From Scleromitrula shiraiana (lineage: Eukaryota; Ascomycota; Leotiomycetes; Helotiales; Sclerotiniaceae), in NCBI GenBank assembly GCA_028455995.1, contig JABELC010000011.1:620001-684000 (forward strand): a stretch of 64,000 bases of DNA. The letters are read 5' to 3'. Positions 44,942 to 57,041 of this stretch are shown piece after piece. Both the position numbers and the translations under genes were made by a program. The notes under the pieces are model-generated. The model did not search any database. It was not told where the DNA came from and saw nothing but the letters and a program-made list of their open reading frames with translations. Within the stretch, counting starts at the first letter, position 1, and every line of letters begins with the position of its first letter.

Positions 44942-47023
44942 TCATGGTTGCCCTGTTTGTTGGGTTTGTTTCTGTAAACTGAGCTGGTTGCTGAGAGACA
45001 AAACCTCTTCCGAAAGTCGATTGATCTTTTCTTCCTGAGATTTAATCTTCTCTTCCTGTGCTTTGATCTTGTCTTCCTGACTTTTCTCTTTATCCTCCAT
45101 AGTTTCAGATAATTGCTTGACTTTGTCTTCCAAAGATTGGACATACATCAAGACTCGATCGCTCGAGACGAACAAATTGCCGCTATCACCACTTCCCTGT
45201 TGGCTTGGAGGCCCACCAGAAGGTACTCTATTTTGAGGAGAATTTGCAGACCCAAACATGGAATTAGGGAAATTGGCAGAAAGCTGTTGCGCTGGCTGAC
45301 CATTCCCAGAAATGTGTTGGTTAGGTGTTTGGTTCGTCAGCGTAAACTTATTATCAGGAGTAGCCAAGGCATTGAGGGCCGGTAATTTTGGCCCTTGAGC
45401 ACTGTGTGGTGACGGAAGAGGCATTCCGGGCCCAAACTGATACGAGGCTGTCAGACTTGGCGAGCGCTGTCGAGCCATTGTGGCAGGATCGTGGCCAAGT
45501 TGATGTGAATGCATTCCCGCTGGGCTGAGTGGCTTGGGACTTTCAGTGATACTTTGCGAATATGTTGAGCCACCACTAGTGCTGATTGGCATTGATGAAA
45601 TACTGTTGTTTGTCCCAGTAACATTGTTCTGCATGCTAGGTGATGTAACAGAGCTGGACGACCCTCCACGGTCTGTGCTTGGAGGATAAAGGTTCCCTGC
45701 TTGAGGATTGGGCCGTGGTCCAGCAGGAGGATAAGTACTTGGAGTACGAGAATGTGAGGCATAGCTATCCTGCGTGCCGGAATTGCCAGCAACATGTTGC
45801 GCCTTTATACTAGGTAGACTAAACCGTCGGCGGTCTTCCTCGGACATCTCTGTCTCATTGGGATGGGGTGTACCATTCGTGTATGTGATACCATCCATTC
45901 CATCTTCGCCTTCTCCTACATTGGAGCCATCAAAGTCTTCATCAAGAAAACTGCCCATGCTAGACCTTCTTCCGGCACAACCACCAATTCCTTTGCTGTG
46001 CCTGGCCAATGCATCTCCGCGTGCAAATTTCCTGTCGCATTTCGGGCAAATATGAGGACGCTCTCCTGTATGCAGCTTCATATGACGTTTCAAATCGTGC
46101 AATCTGCGAAATCGCATTTGGCATTCTTGGCATAAAAACGGTTTCTCTTGACTATGTGTTAAAAGATGACTTTTGAGGTTGTGATGCCTGGTGAACTCGG
46201 TCTCGCAATATGGACATTTATGTTTCTTCTGTGATGGTGATCTTGGTGCAAGCTGCTGGTTGTGTCCAGGCATGGGTAAGCTCAAACCTCGCGCAGGATA
46301 CTGTGATAAATCTGTTTGAGATAAATTGCCTGGAAATGACATTGCCTTATTTGAGGACTGTTCCTCAATTGGTGTCTGGAGCTGATTGGCCCCAGATCTG
46401 TTTTCGAAATCAATTGCACTCGTCAAAGCAGCAGGACTAGCAACAACTGTTGAATTCGCGGTTGCGGTAGGAGCTGTGCTGCCCAGACTCACGAGGCTCG
46501 TTACACTTGCTGGGCTAATCTCTGGTTTATCATCGAATTGCATAGGTGTCGGTATGCTGATTGCGCTTGCAGCTACCGACATACCTTCACTCATAGTAGT
46601 TATGGCAGTAGGAGCGTCTTGTGGCTTACTCATTCCAGAAGATCCGCCTGCGAGAAGAGACGCCCGCGCCTTATGACCCGGATTTTCGCTCATAGCTCCT
46701 GCGTGTGTTTTCTCTCTTTCCTCCTTCTTTCGTTGTTCGTCTTCAAAGGCTGCGGCCCCAGTGAGCGGTATAGCAACAAATCCGGGGGATAAACCCAATC
46801 GGGGTGCTTTTGCAGGCGACACTCTAAGCCCCGCGTGCGCAATTGAGGTCAAATTTTCCGGCAGCTGTCCTTGCTCCGGTCGACTGCGCTTCAATGATTT
46901 TGTTCTCGTATGATCAGATTCAGAATGATTCGAAGTCGCGATAGAGGATTTAGTAGCGGGGTCTGATAACTTTGCGGTAAAGACTGGTACAGTGGCGGAA
47001 ATTGTTCCTTGCTCTGATGCCAT
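44942..47023 (-). CDS. C2H2 zinc-finger transcription factor with C-terminal coiled coil
   Basis: A single exon encodes 693 residues. Three C2H2 fingers lie at about residues 269-350: HKCPYCETEFTRHHNLKSH, FLCQECQMRFRRLHDLKRH with linker HTGERP, and HICPKCDRKFARGDALARH, followed by a conserved basic GGCAGRR. The fingers are flanked by long Ser/Pro/Gln/Thr-rich disordered regions, typical of fungal regulators. The C-terminal ~70 residues (from VLMYVQSLEDKVKQL) form a heptad-like coiled coil made partly of near-repeats DKIKAQEEKIKSQEEKIN, which suggests dimerisation. The N-terminus MASEQGTISATVP is the first ATG. It is a nuclear DNA-binding protein by family. I recognise the arrangement as a conserved ascomycete type but cannot assign a characterised orthologue. 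Confidence 0.9.
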   Translation of the reverse strand: MASEQGTISATVPVFTAKLSDPATKSSIATSNHSESDHTRTKSLKRSRPEQGQLPENLTSIAHAGLRVSPAKAPRLGLSPGFVAIPLTGAAAFEDEQRKKEEREKTHAGAMSENPGHKARASLLAGGSSGMSKPQDAPTAITTMSEGMSVAASAISIPTPMQFDDKPEISPASVTSLVSLGSTAPTATANSTVVASPAALTSAIDFENRSGANQLQTPIEEQSSNKAMSFPGNLSQTDLSQYPARGLSLPMPGHNQQLAPRSPSQKKHKCPYCETEFTRHHNLKSHLLTHSQEKPFLCQECQMRFRRLHDLKRHMKLHTGERPHICPKCDRKFARGDALARHSKGIGGCAGRRSSMGSFLDEDFDGSNVGEGEDGMDGITYTNGTPHPNETEMSEEDRRRFSLPSIKAQHVAGNSGTQDSYASHSRTPSTYPPAGPRPNPQAGNLYPPSTDRGGSSSSVTSPSMQNNVTGTNNSISSMPISTSGGSTYSQSITESPKPLSPAGMHSHQLGHDPATMARQRSPSLTASYQFGPGMPLPSPHSAQGPKLPALNALATPDNKFTLTNQTPNQHISGNGQPAQQLSANFPNSMFGSANSPQNRVPSGGPPSQQGSGDSGNLFVSSDRVLMYVQSLEDKVKQLSETMEDKEKSQEDKIKAQEEKIKSQEEKINRLSEEVLSLSNQLSLQKQTQQTGQP

Positions 47024-49482
47024 GTACTCGATGGTATTTATGTTTGTGGTATCTTGTAATGTGATTCCTTTGCAAAGCTAACACTTAATCTGGCTATTAT
47101 AATCATAGATTTACGTTTGAATCACATCAAAAGTTCATGTCGAGTCTTTATAACGTGTGGCTGGAGAGAGGCGAATGCTTCTACGGAATCGCAAGGCTCG
47201 AGACTTCTACACAGAAGGCATCAGAATTAAATTCGCCCAATGTTCGAAAATTGGTTACAGAATAACTTACAGTATGTGCGATTCGAATACTCGATGAATT
47301 GTTTCTATTATTGGTATATTGGTATATTGGTATGTTGAGTGATTCGCGCAAAGTTTTGAATGTGATTATCCAAGTTTGCAGTAATTTCACAGAACATATA
47401 GATACTATGTAATCAATCCAGGCGGACAAGAAGGAACAGACAGCCAAAGGTACGGGTTTGTATATGATATTGTTGATGGCCCAGGTATTATTCAGCAAAA
47501 AACAAAAAAAAAAAGATGAAAGGGAAAATGGAGATGAATTATGAAGTTTAGAATGTTGTATCAGTATGAGTTTTCTCATGTACACATTAGAAGAATAGGA
47601 AATAATAGGAATAGGTAAGTAAGTAAGTAGGTTGCTAGCAAAAATGAAGTGAAGCTGAAGGCTAATAAGCTCCATCAATCAATCAATCAATCAATCAATC
47701 AATTAATAAGAGTGAGGCGCAATCATTTGTACCAAGGCTTAGCTTATTTTTTTTATTTTCTCTTCTCTACTCGAGATTTCCTTTTCCCTTTTCCCTGTTC
47801 ACCACCAGCAACATCCATAGCAATAATAGCAATGATAGCAATAAGAACAGCAACAAAATTACTACACATATGTAAATATTTGCAAATCGAATAGTAACAA
47901 GATATCATCAATTCTATCTGTATTTTTTCATACACTTTCGGAAAGTTCCCCTTCTCTTTCTGATATCATAAGAATAGATAGATAGATAGATAGATACCCG
48001 GAGTTCTAGATTATTTGTGATTCTACTCGTTCCAGGTGTGGCTACTCAGATACCTATGTAGGTACTAATTACTCAAAAGAATATTCTAGCGCCTGGTCTG
48101 ACGTGCATTTCTTTTTTTTTTTTCTCAATCCAACCTGAAGCAAGCCACCCTCAAACATTTCCATTCTCCGTCGTACTACCCTTTTACTTATTACTTACAT
48201 GCCGAGGAACATCTCGTCAATAATAATTATTAATATCAGCTGGAATCTACACAATTGGGGACAGTGAAGAGCTAAGCGACTATATTATGTGGAACAGAGC
48301 ATCAAATTTGAGGCACGCGTGTTCCTCTTCAAGTTCTCATAGATGATCGTCAGCGGTTCGACGTAGCCCTCTTTGGGACTATCTAAAGGAGCAACCTCCG
48401 ATGTTCCTGATCGATATGATTGTTTATAGGGAGGCTCCAGGTCGTGTCATATCCCCTCTTCTCCTTGATTTATCAGCCACATAGTGAACTCTATTTCTCC
48501 ATTGTTTGACGGTCAGTTTAGTAGTCCCGCCAGTAGTGGCCGTTCGCTAGACAAAATGACCTACGTAGAGGAATGTTCCTTTCCTGTTTCTTGACAATTT
48601 TTATCTTTCATCTTTAAAATAGATCCCGATGGATACCACCATAACTTACCTGCTTATATGAGCCACTCTTTCGTTAGTGGAATTTGAATCGTCCACTCGC
48701 CACTGAGATACCGCCACGGCTGAACATACGACAACGCCTGACCAATTGTATCACGACGCTTTTATAATCCCTGCTGGAGGCTTGACGCCCATATTGTTGT
48801 TGCCTTTAACTTGAGGCTTTAATCAGCCTCTAACGTCTAAGAAGTGGGATCTTAAAGACCCATCCATGGATGTCACCAGTATGGTTTCTTTTACCTTTCC
48901 ATTCTCAGAATAAAGACGGAAGCAACTCGTCAACAAGTTGAGAACTTTCAAGTTTTCCATCACATCAAGAGCCAACCTCACTAGAATATTATAAATGGTA
49001 TTTGTCATGGTATCTATCAATCACTATTGATGTGAAGTCATCATCCGATGACGATTCGGATTACTCTTCAAGGCAACTATTGAAATGATTCGGTGCATGA
49101 GCTCTCCGTATGGTAGTACCCGATGTTTAACAATCATGAGCTACAAGCTCTGCAGGAGTTTATCATTTGTATCAAAATCGGCAACTAAACATCTAAAACA
49201 TATGAATTTTATCAAGTCATGATTACTGGTGGCAGGATGGCGATGAGGTTTTCTTTTGTCTGGATCAGAAATCTTGTCTAATGATTTCAAGCCCAGTTGT
49301 ATGGATCATCTAAACCACAATACACCAATTTGAGGCTTGAGCATTTCTGCAGGCCAGCAGCCTGACTCTACGTGTGTGATATTTCGTCGAAGCTTCGAAG
49401 ATCTTGGTACATCATCGACAATTGAAAGGTCAATTGCATGTCTACTGAAAAGAGCCGCGAGCCATCACACCCACTCTTCCGT
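47024..49482. other. intergenic, C2H2 leader to histidine-phosphatase 3' end
   Basis: No gene supported. AATC tetramers at 47672-47702, GATA at about 47974-47994, T10 near 48112-48122. A 65-residue minus-strand frame at 49020-48823 ending SHFLDVRG has protein-like composition and may be a relic, but I recognise no family. Confidence 0.4.
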
Positions 49483-50297
49483 TTAATTTGGAATCTTATT
49501 TATCACATCCACATAATCGTAGTCATCAACGACCATGGGAAATATCCCTTTCAGACTTGTCCCTAGCCCTCCACCTCTGGTTTCAGTCAATTCCGACTCC
49601 AACAACTTCACATCCGAGTCTTCATCGTCCTGGGCGAACGTAAAAATCCTATAATCGGCATTTGCATAAGCCCTGTTACTGACCGCACTCCGCAAAAATG
49701 TCGAATGTGAAACAACAGCAATGACTTTCTCGGGCCGGTTTTTCAACCATCTCCTAGCTGTAATACCTCGCTCCGTTAAGGCAGTCTTCGAGGACTCATA
49801 AATTCCGGTTTTGGCTGGGAACACAGGGTCGACAGCTGACCAGTCAAACTGTGGCCATTCTTTCTCCATAACTTCTATGGGCGTTCCTGTGTCACATGCT
49901 GAGTCCGAATTCTCCTGCCATTCAGGTCGTAATATAACAGGAACTCCTTGTTTGATTAACCAACCCAGACCTTGCTGAGCTGTTTGCAGAGCTCGTCTCA
50001 TTGGACTAACAACGATAAGTTCAATTTCCTGAGCAAGAGGAAGATCGTTCTGAAAGTGTTTGGCCAATTCATCACATTGTGATCCAAATCCGAGTTCAGT
50101 GAGCGCTGGGTCATGCAGTTTGTAGTTGCGTGCTTTGAAATGTTAGTTCAGATATGAGTAACAGGTAATATTGCAGGATAAACTTATGAGACACATCTGG
50201 TGTAAGGTTAATCAGAGGTTCGTATTGTATGTGGGTCAATGAACTACTTACTATGAAGAGCTTGTGCATGTCTGATGAGAATGATTGTTGGTGCCAT
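49483..50297 (-). CDS. histidine phosphatase (phosphoglycerate-mutase-like) protein
   Basis: Member of the histidine phosphatase superfamily, which uses a phospho-histidine intermediate; the substrate is unknown. Exon 1 (50297-50252) encodes MAPTIILIRHAQALH with the RHAQ form of the RHG catalytic motif. Exon 2 (50132-49483) continues NYKLHDPALTELG, LIVVSPMRRALQTAQQGL, PEWQENSDSACDTGTPIEVMEKEWP and the second catalytic His in VIAVVSHSTFLRSAV. The protein has 231 residues, the usual size for this small cytosolic class. The single intron is 119 bases and keeps phase; without exon 1 the second exon would lack the catalytic His. Head to head with the STK19-like gene. Likely a broad-specificity phosphatase rather than glycolytic mutase. 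Confidence 0.88.
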
Positions 50298-50832
50298 CTC
50301 GATTGATGGGTTTCCACGATCAATCGACGGATTTCTTTGTCAATGTCGATTGTTTTAACATCTCGAGTACTATGTATGTAATATCAAATGCAGCCTAAAT
50401 ATTTCACTTCCAATTGGGCAGCAAGCATGGATCTCTAATAGCTACACGGTTGTCTTGTGTTTGTTAGTCAGCAATACTGTAAAATTCACCATGGAGCTGA
50501 TCCATTTGTAATGTTCGTTTAAACGTATTCATATTGAATGTTTATATAAGATTCCAATATTAAATCGTTTGATTATCGATGTCTATTTAAATATAGATAT
50601 CGACATTAGATATTTGGTGATTGTCTATCAACTGAACGGAAATTCAGAATTTGAACAGGTCGGATGCCGGATTCAATTGTTCCGGAACGCCGTTCAATTT
50701 TCGGACTGCCTGATAAGATAAGCAGGAGGCAACAATAACTAAACAGAGAATGTCAACAACTTAGAACTCAGCAATATTGTTTCCTATGAGACTTTGATCT
50801 TTTGTTATATAGTCTTCTGCTAAGTAATAATC
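50298..50832. promoter_or_regulatory. shared divergent promoter region
   Basis: 535 bases between the start codons of the histidine phosphatase (minus) and the STK19-like gene (plus). A near-palindromic AT-rich stretch with ATATCGAT-type repeats lies at about 50560-50610. No gene seen. Confidence 0.5.
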
Positions 50833-52008
50833 ATGAGTCTCTATCGCTCCGCATCTCTTTCAAGTCGAATCAAAAAGTCTACAAAGCCGCCTTCCTTGAA
50901 AAGAAACTCCTCCTCACTCTTCTCCACATTCCCTCGTCGGAAACCTATACATGGGCCCAGAACGAAGTCAGAACCTACCGGAGATGACGACGAGGAGGAT
51001 TTCCTTGACGGGAAACTCGACGATATAGGCCTCGTGAAAGCGCTTGCGACGGATCTTACTCTACGAGATGTCGCGCAGGCTATCCAATATATAAGAGGCA
51101 AAATGTGGAGCAACTTGCCAGAAACCAGGACAGGAATGAATTCAACCCGAATAGCAGAAGTACTGAATTTTCGGGATTCATTACCACCTATTGTGACTGT
51201 TTCGCACGTTCAAGCTGTGTTGAATTCCCCAACAGCGGTTGAACGAGAGATTGCAGAACTAATACAGGGAGGTGCAATACGGAAAGTAATTGTTGGCTCA
51301 AGGGGGGGCCTGGGCGAAGTTTTGATACTGGTTAAAGATATGGAAACTTTAATTGATAAGAGTAAACTTGAGAAATCATCAAAGGGAGAATTCAAACAAT
51401 TACTACGAGATCATCCCACAGCGCTGAAGTTTCCTAGATCACTATTCTCTAACGAGAATGCCAATGCACTCATGTACACCGGCTTTTTAACTGCATCAAC
51501 ATCGAATTATACAACCACAGATCACTTTTCGAGACCAGGAGATGGTTCGAGAGGGACCTTGACATCATTAAATAGCATATCCAAAGCTGCGTCAGGATCC
51601 CTGGCTGCTGTTGGTGGCGAAGGTGTTGTTCACGCCTCCGGGGGCAGTGGAGGTGGTGCTCGATTGGCAGGACACGGAGATTTCTCCGTTTCACTTCCTA
51701 CAACCGGACATTTTCTAAAGCTGCTGAGTAGTGCTCGCACTCATCTCGTGTCCTTATTGTCGAAATCAAAATACCGTGAAGCTCCAGAATCGCTGTTGCG
51801 ACAGCGCTGGGAGGGTTATGTTGAAGATGACGCAAGTGCGGGGAAGAGAAATAGGGGAGAGTTTGCAGGAGTTCTTCCTGGGAAGACGAGGAAATGGAAA
51901 TTATTCTATGGTATCTCTTTTGAATGGATTTTGGCTGAGTGTGTCGGTGCTGGGTTAGTTGAAGTCTTTGATACCAGAAGCATTGGGCGGGGTGTTCGTG
52001 CTTTATAA
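50833..52008 (+). CDS. STK19: STK19-family winged-helix protein
   Basis: Homologue of human STK19, which despite its name is a winged-helix DNA-binding protein linked to transcription-coupled nucleotide excision repair. A single exon encodes 391 residues. The N-terminal ~50 residues are basic and Ser-rich (MSLYRSASLSSRIKKSTKPP), followed by an acidic DDDEEDF stretch. The family region includes DDIGLVKALATDLTLRDVAQAIQYIRGKMWSNLPETRTGMNSTRIAEVLNFRDSLPPIVTVSHVQAVL, EREIAELIQGGAIRKVIVGSRGGLGEVLILVKDMETLI, ALMYTGFLTAS, a Gly/Ser-rich loop (HASGGSGGGARLAGHGDFSVSLPTTGHFLKLL), ESLLRQRWEG, and a C-terminal KWKLFYGISFEWILAECVGAGLVEVFDT. No kinase motifs (no HRD or DFG) are present. Reading frame is intact and the ATG is the first. 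Confidence 0.88.
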   Translation: MSLYRSASLSSRIKKSTKPPSLKRNSSSLFSTFPRRKPIHGPRTKSEPTGDDDEEDFLDGKLDDIGLVKALATDLTLRDVAQAIQYIRGKMWSNLPETRTGMNSTRIAEVLNFRDSLPPIVTVSHVQAVLNSPTAVEREIAELIQGGAIRKVIVGSRGGLGEVLILVKDMETLIDKSKLEKSSKGEFKQLLRDHPTALKFPRSLFSNENANALMYTGFLTASTSNYTTTDHFSRPGDGSRGTLTSLNSISKAASGSLAAVGGEGVVHASGGSGGGARLAGHGDFSVSLPTTGHFLKLLSSARTHLVSLLSKSKYREAPESLLRQRWEGYVEDDASAGKRNRGEFAGVLPGKTRKWKLFYGISFEWILAECVGAGLVEVFDTRSIGRGVRAL

Positions 52009-53280
52009 ACAGGCCCTTATAACAACATCATGGGGCACGAAGTAATACCTTTTCATCACTATACTTTACAGATTTTGAGTTTGGGATGTACGATAAATAT
52101 ATAGCAACAAAAAGCTTGCGTCAATGTAATCGTAGAACTAGCTAGATCCATACAATTAATAGAGTGTTTCCGCAAAAAAAAACAAGCAAAGAAGTGGATA
52201 GGATCTACATGGCTCAATCGAGTTAGACTTAAACTATCAAATAAATCTAATTCAATTAAATGGTATTAAAATAAATAAAATTGAAATTTTTCATATTATC
52301 ATATAACATGGTTATATAACTTGAAGCTTATTCCATTTAGATTTTTAACATAGATTTTTAAAAATCAATATTAAATCAAAAATCGATTTGACCTTTTTAA
52401 AAATCGATATAATTCGATTTATTATTATACTAGTCAATTTGTAATATATTACAAGTCAACTACGAAGTTAACATTTCATAATTAGATTTCTTCATAGTAG
52501 ATCTTCTCTTTTTACTTAGAAAGGTTAAACTCTATCCATTATTTTGTCTATATTTTCTTGCAAAAACACTTTAATATCCAAGAGTTCATCAAACGTGGAG
52601 ACCACACAGTCACTGGCACAAAATGAACAGTGCTCAACTGTCAAACAATCACCTCTTCCATCACAATCATAAGAAAGCAAACCATATCATTCGCTGCAAC
52701 AGTTGGTCCTTCCGAAATATAAAGCCATCCTATCCCAGTCCACCATACAATAAAAAACCCGTTGATTGAGCGTTATCGGTAGCAAAACCCAAGCCAGACG
52801 AGCCAGGGCCAGACGCAGCCCCTTTTTTCAACCATTCGGCGTCCATCGCAACCTGGAAAACGCCATAGAAAACATTAACTGGTCTTGGAGAAAATTTTTA
52901 CAGGCCAGTCGGGTTTGCTATCCCCATTTGTGTTTAATCCTTGAGTGAACTTCGGTTTTATTATCTCGAGTGAAAAATTCCATTCAAAGTTTCTCTGTTG
53001 TTATCTTCGCGATTGTGATGGTGATGGATTTGCAGGAGTGAGAGCTTGCTCGTATGTACCTCGATAGAGTTTTTGAATCAAGACTAAGATACTGTAAGGT
53101 ACGGATTGCACGATGCACGATGCACGATGCACGTATCAAATCATTTAGTTTCTTTTACCTTAGCTATCAGGTTCTTAAATATAACTGTCTTACGGCCCTG
53201 AAGGTGTCTTGAAAAATTCATGGTTGCCAGTGGGGAAAGGAAGTTCTTGTCTTGATACTTTTGTGTCTATAAAGTATATA
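52009..53280. other. intergenic with an AT-rich block
   Basis: 3' region of the STK19-like gene, then a strongly AT-rich block at about 52230-52510. That block contains repeated AAAATCGAT/ATTTTTAAAAATC strings and a 16-bp perfect palindrome, TTGTAATATATTACAA at 52439-52454. Its flanks have normal composition, so it may be an old mutated repeat; its ends do not match the TA-flanked element. GATGCAC heptamers lie at about 53110-53133. No gene. Confidence 0.5.
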
Positions 53281-54059
53281 TTCGGTTAAATTAAAATTGA
53301 AGCACACGTAAATTACTGAAAATTTTTAGAAGTGTATTTTAATTTAATTTTATTATTTTATGAAAATTTAATAATATAATTAGCAATACTTTAAGTATTT
53401 AGATTTTAATACTAATAAAATCATCATAAATTAAATTATATATGATAATAGTATTAAAATTAAATAGATTTTTTTAATAATTTTAAAAATATTTAAGTTT
53501 TTATTCAAGTTCAACTACTATTACTAGTAGTAGTAGTACTAGTAGTATTAACTTTATAAGTTAATATTTAAAAAGTAATACTACTAGTATATAATATAAA
53601 TTATATATACTTTTAACATCATGTAAATAAATTTGATTTAATAAATTTCTCCTTATAATTTTCTACTATATAATTTATAAAAGTTTATTATAGAATATTA
53701 ATAATTTAAATTTAATAACTTGAATCTTTCAGTTAATTCTTATAAAATAAAATGTTTAATAATAAATATATATACTTTAATTATTTTTTTAAAGTTTTTT
53801 AAATACTTTTAATATAAAATAAAAGTTTTCAACTTGTTTCAAGTTTTATTTATTTAATTATCTATTTTTAATTAGTAATATTTAATAATTTTTTTGAAAA
53901 ATCTACTAGTAACTTCAAAGTTATATAAATAATTTTTTATTAAATATAATTCAAAATTAATAAAGTTATCAAAATCAATATAAAAATAAAAAAACGCGTT
54001 TAGAGTGTTTTGAGGCGATTCGCTTATTTTGCACGTACTTCAATTTTAATTTAACCGAG
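53281..54059. mobile_element. TA-flanked AT-rich inverted-repeat element, copy 2
   Basis: The left end starts TTCGGTTAAATTAAAATTGA and continues AGCACACGTAAATTACTGAAAA. The right end, reverse-complemented from 54059, starts CTCGGTTAAATTAAAATTGA and continues AGTACGTGCAAAATAAGCG. TA lies just outside both ends (53279-53280, 54060-54061). The left end carries the subterminal signature of the right end of copy 1 (AAATTAC-GAAAA) and the right end that of the left end of copy 1 (AATAAGCGAAT-GCCTC), so it is inserted in the opposite orientation. The interior is AT-rich with no frame and is shorter than copy 1 (779 against 977 bases). Differences from copy 1 at the ends are mainly C-to-T or G-to-A. 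Confidence 0.8.
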
Positions 54060-55186
54060 TACATGGATACCTCCCTCCGTCATCTCAAGTATGTACTAGT
54101 AGGTGGTATCATGGATGTATTCTGCGGAGTGTGCACCTCTTCTTCTCTTATAATTTGAAATTAATCAATCTAATCTATGTATCCTTCGGTATTTGCTCCT
54201 AGATAGGTATTCAAGTCCCATTGGGAAATGTTTAACCTGGGGAGGGAGGGAGAAATTGATGAGAGGATTCGTCACAAGTTACAAAGAGTTGACAAAAGAC
54301 TTTCGAGAACCCAATGAACAATCCAGATTGTTTTGCAGTTCACAGCAATTATTTGGGATATTTTAAATTTTTGATAATTTCGATAAGGATAGAACTATTT
54401 CGTATCTGGTAGAGATTCTCCATGCACCAACCCCAAAGTAATTATGATATCTCCTTTGAATCCCCGGGCCTGGTTCAACTACCAATCCTAGATACTTTAC
54501 ATAGTACAGTACCGGATCCTAGACAAGAGAGAAGATTTCAAGGTTCCAAGATTCCAAGGTTTCAAGGTTTCAAGGTTCCAAGCTTTATTAATTTTGTTCA
54601 AGGATACTTCCGTATTTTATTAATAAGACTTCGAGAGACTCGAGTCTTTCCACGGTTCATATCCCATCCATGATCCATCCCCTTGGAAAAAGAAGAGTGG
54701 CAAAATAAAAACTAACGATAATGATGTATTATCATGATGTGCACAAAAAAGAAAAGAAAAAGAACGAAAATGTATCTGCATCATAATCTTGTCTCTCCAT
54801 TTTCTGCATGCCCTGCATCAAGTATAGTATACTTGATGCATATTGTATCTACATCTGCATCTACTCTGCATTAAGAGAAAATCCACTTATTACTTGCCTT
54901 GCATGAACCCAAAACCAAACCCAATAATTTTATACTGTATCAAATTCGGAAGTTCTTCCATCCACTACACCCACCATATGTACTCCACGGCATATTTCTT
55001 TTTCATGAAACCCCTGTAAATCAACCCCAAGTAGTTCAAGCCCGAGAAGATGTAGCATGCCATGCCATGCCATGCCATGCTATGCTATGCTATGCTTTAG
55101 AAAAAAAAAAAAAGTTGACATCCATCTCATTGATCAACAAGAGAAGAAAAGAAGAAGAGAAGTTTAGAAGAATACTACGAAGTAGG

Positions 55187-55217
<31 letters not shown>

Positions 55218-57041
55218 CTATCTACTTATATACTTTATAAGCTCTTGTATCCGATATTATTTTGGTTAATTTTTATTCTTCTTTTCTTCCTTCCTTCTTT
55301 CTTTTCTTTCGCCTTACATATTGGTAGTATTGTATTGACATAATATACACATAGTAAAACCATCTACTCCTTTATTTCTATTATAATAATATAACCCCCC
55401 TCCGATCATATTGTCTTCAAACTTTTGAATTCTAATTCTCACTAACCTAAGTAAGTGTGGCAGATTATTAACTGAAACGAAACTACCTACACCAACCTAC
55501 ACAGTACCTAGGAGCTAGGTAGTGGCTAGTAGTTATTAGTTATTAGTAGAGCAAGTATAATTGTAGTACTTACTACACTGTTTCAACGGTCTACTACTAT
55601 ACTACTACTACTACGACTACCATCTACCATCCCATCCCATCCCATCCCATCCTATCTCATCCCATCCCATCCCATCCCATCCCATCTCATCCTATTTGTA
55701 CCTTTTCTAACCTTTAAAATCGTTCCTTACTTTTTTTATTTTTTTATTTTTCCCAATCTAACTTTCACTACGAATTATTAGAAGTACGCAATACGAATCC
55801 GAACGAACGAACTAGTTAACCTTCTCAAAATTCAACCTCGACCGAAAATCCCTCCACATCCACATCTCCCCCAAATTTGAAAAATTCCGTATATTTCTAT
55901 CCCTCTTGTTTAAGAAGAAAGACACAAAACAATCACCACCACTCATCATACCTCGATATCACGATCCTTACTTATGTTCCATCTCAATCTCACTTGTCAC
56001 TCCTTCGCCAATTAACGGTTACTTGCATTGCATTTTGTACCACCCGACTACGACTTTTCTTTACCTAGGTACCTAGGACTTTCCGGGCCCAATTTGCGAT
56101 TTCTCGAGTCCGGAAATTTACAATTTCGATTTACTTTTTACCAATACAATATTCACTCGAAACTTACCTTGGAGACGAAAGAAATAAAATAAACAAAATA
56201 CAAGGAAGAAACAATCTCGTGAAAATATCGACTGCGGTTTTGCCTGGAATTTTTTACCTAGATTATACACCGAAATTCAACTGTCAATTACATCAAGTCT
56301 TATCTGCCAAGAAACAAATTGATACCAAGGACGAACACATTGGCCACTCAATTTCACCCTCTGCGATTTGTTTTAAAGGGAACACAAACATCTGTATAAC
56401 TCGGAGTCATTGTATGTATGAACACGACACACCAGAGATAAGTTGTCAACGGTTGTCGGATTGCAGGGAGGTCGGATAATTACTGCTGGGTACTATCGAT
56501 TTGTGGTACTTTACCATCATAGTGAGAGGAAGGCAGCTTGCATACTTTGGAGAGCACTCTTTGAGAAGAATAAGTTTGGAGGACAAGACTAAAACTTCAT
56601 TTGTGAGAATACACATGGTTTTTGGCATCTGGAAGCTTATTCTGTAAGATTGCTCCACCCCATGTTTTGACTTCTGAAATATGATATCTTTCAAAATGAG
56701 CTTGCATGAAAGCATCTGATCTTTTTTTGTGCTAATCCATGAGAAATTGCACTGACAATTTAGATAGGACCAACCATCTGGGCGTCTGCTTAGGCATATC
56801 AGACGTATTATTGCGTTTCACTCTGTCCCAATTCGACTTGCAACATCTTGAATAGACATTGCTATTGGACAGCCCCACCACTTTGAAAGGCCATACAACA
56901 ATTTGGACCGAGGCTTTATCTTTGCGGGAACGAGTTTCATGGAATTCTAGGCGTCACTTTACATTTATCATAAGCTCAGAAGCTTAATTTTTGTCGCAGG
57001 TCAACATTTTCGGATCCTCTTAACCAATTACATTCACAATC
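54060..57041. other. 3-kb leader/promoter region of the kinesin gene
   Basis: No gene supported. TTYCAAGG units at about 54537-54583, ATGCC/ATGCT pentamers at 55048-55095, AAT trinucleotides at 55188-55216, CATCC pentamers at about 55627-55688. From 55,600 to 56,220 the strand is CT-rich, as in long fungal 5' leaders. Short open frames at 55877-56068 and 56219-56479 have no recognised domain. A leader intron in front of 57042 is possible (CAGGTCAAC at 56997) but unproven. Confidence 0.45.

Noticed and set aside
39675..47023. CYP51, DGAT2 and the C2H2 factor as a co-regulated lipid cluster
   Set aside because: They share a strand, but spacing of about 0.9 kb each is ordinary for this genome and no shared motif is visible.
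48823..49020. 65-residue minus-strand frame with protein-like composition
   Set aside because: No extension by plausible introns and no family recognised.
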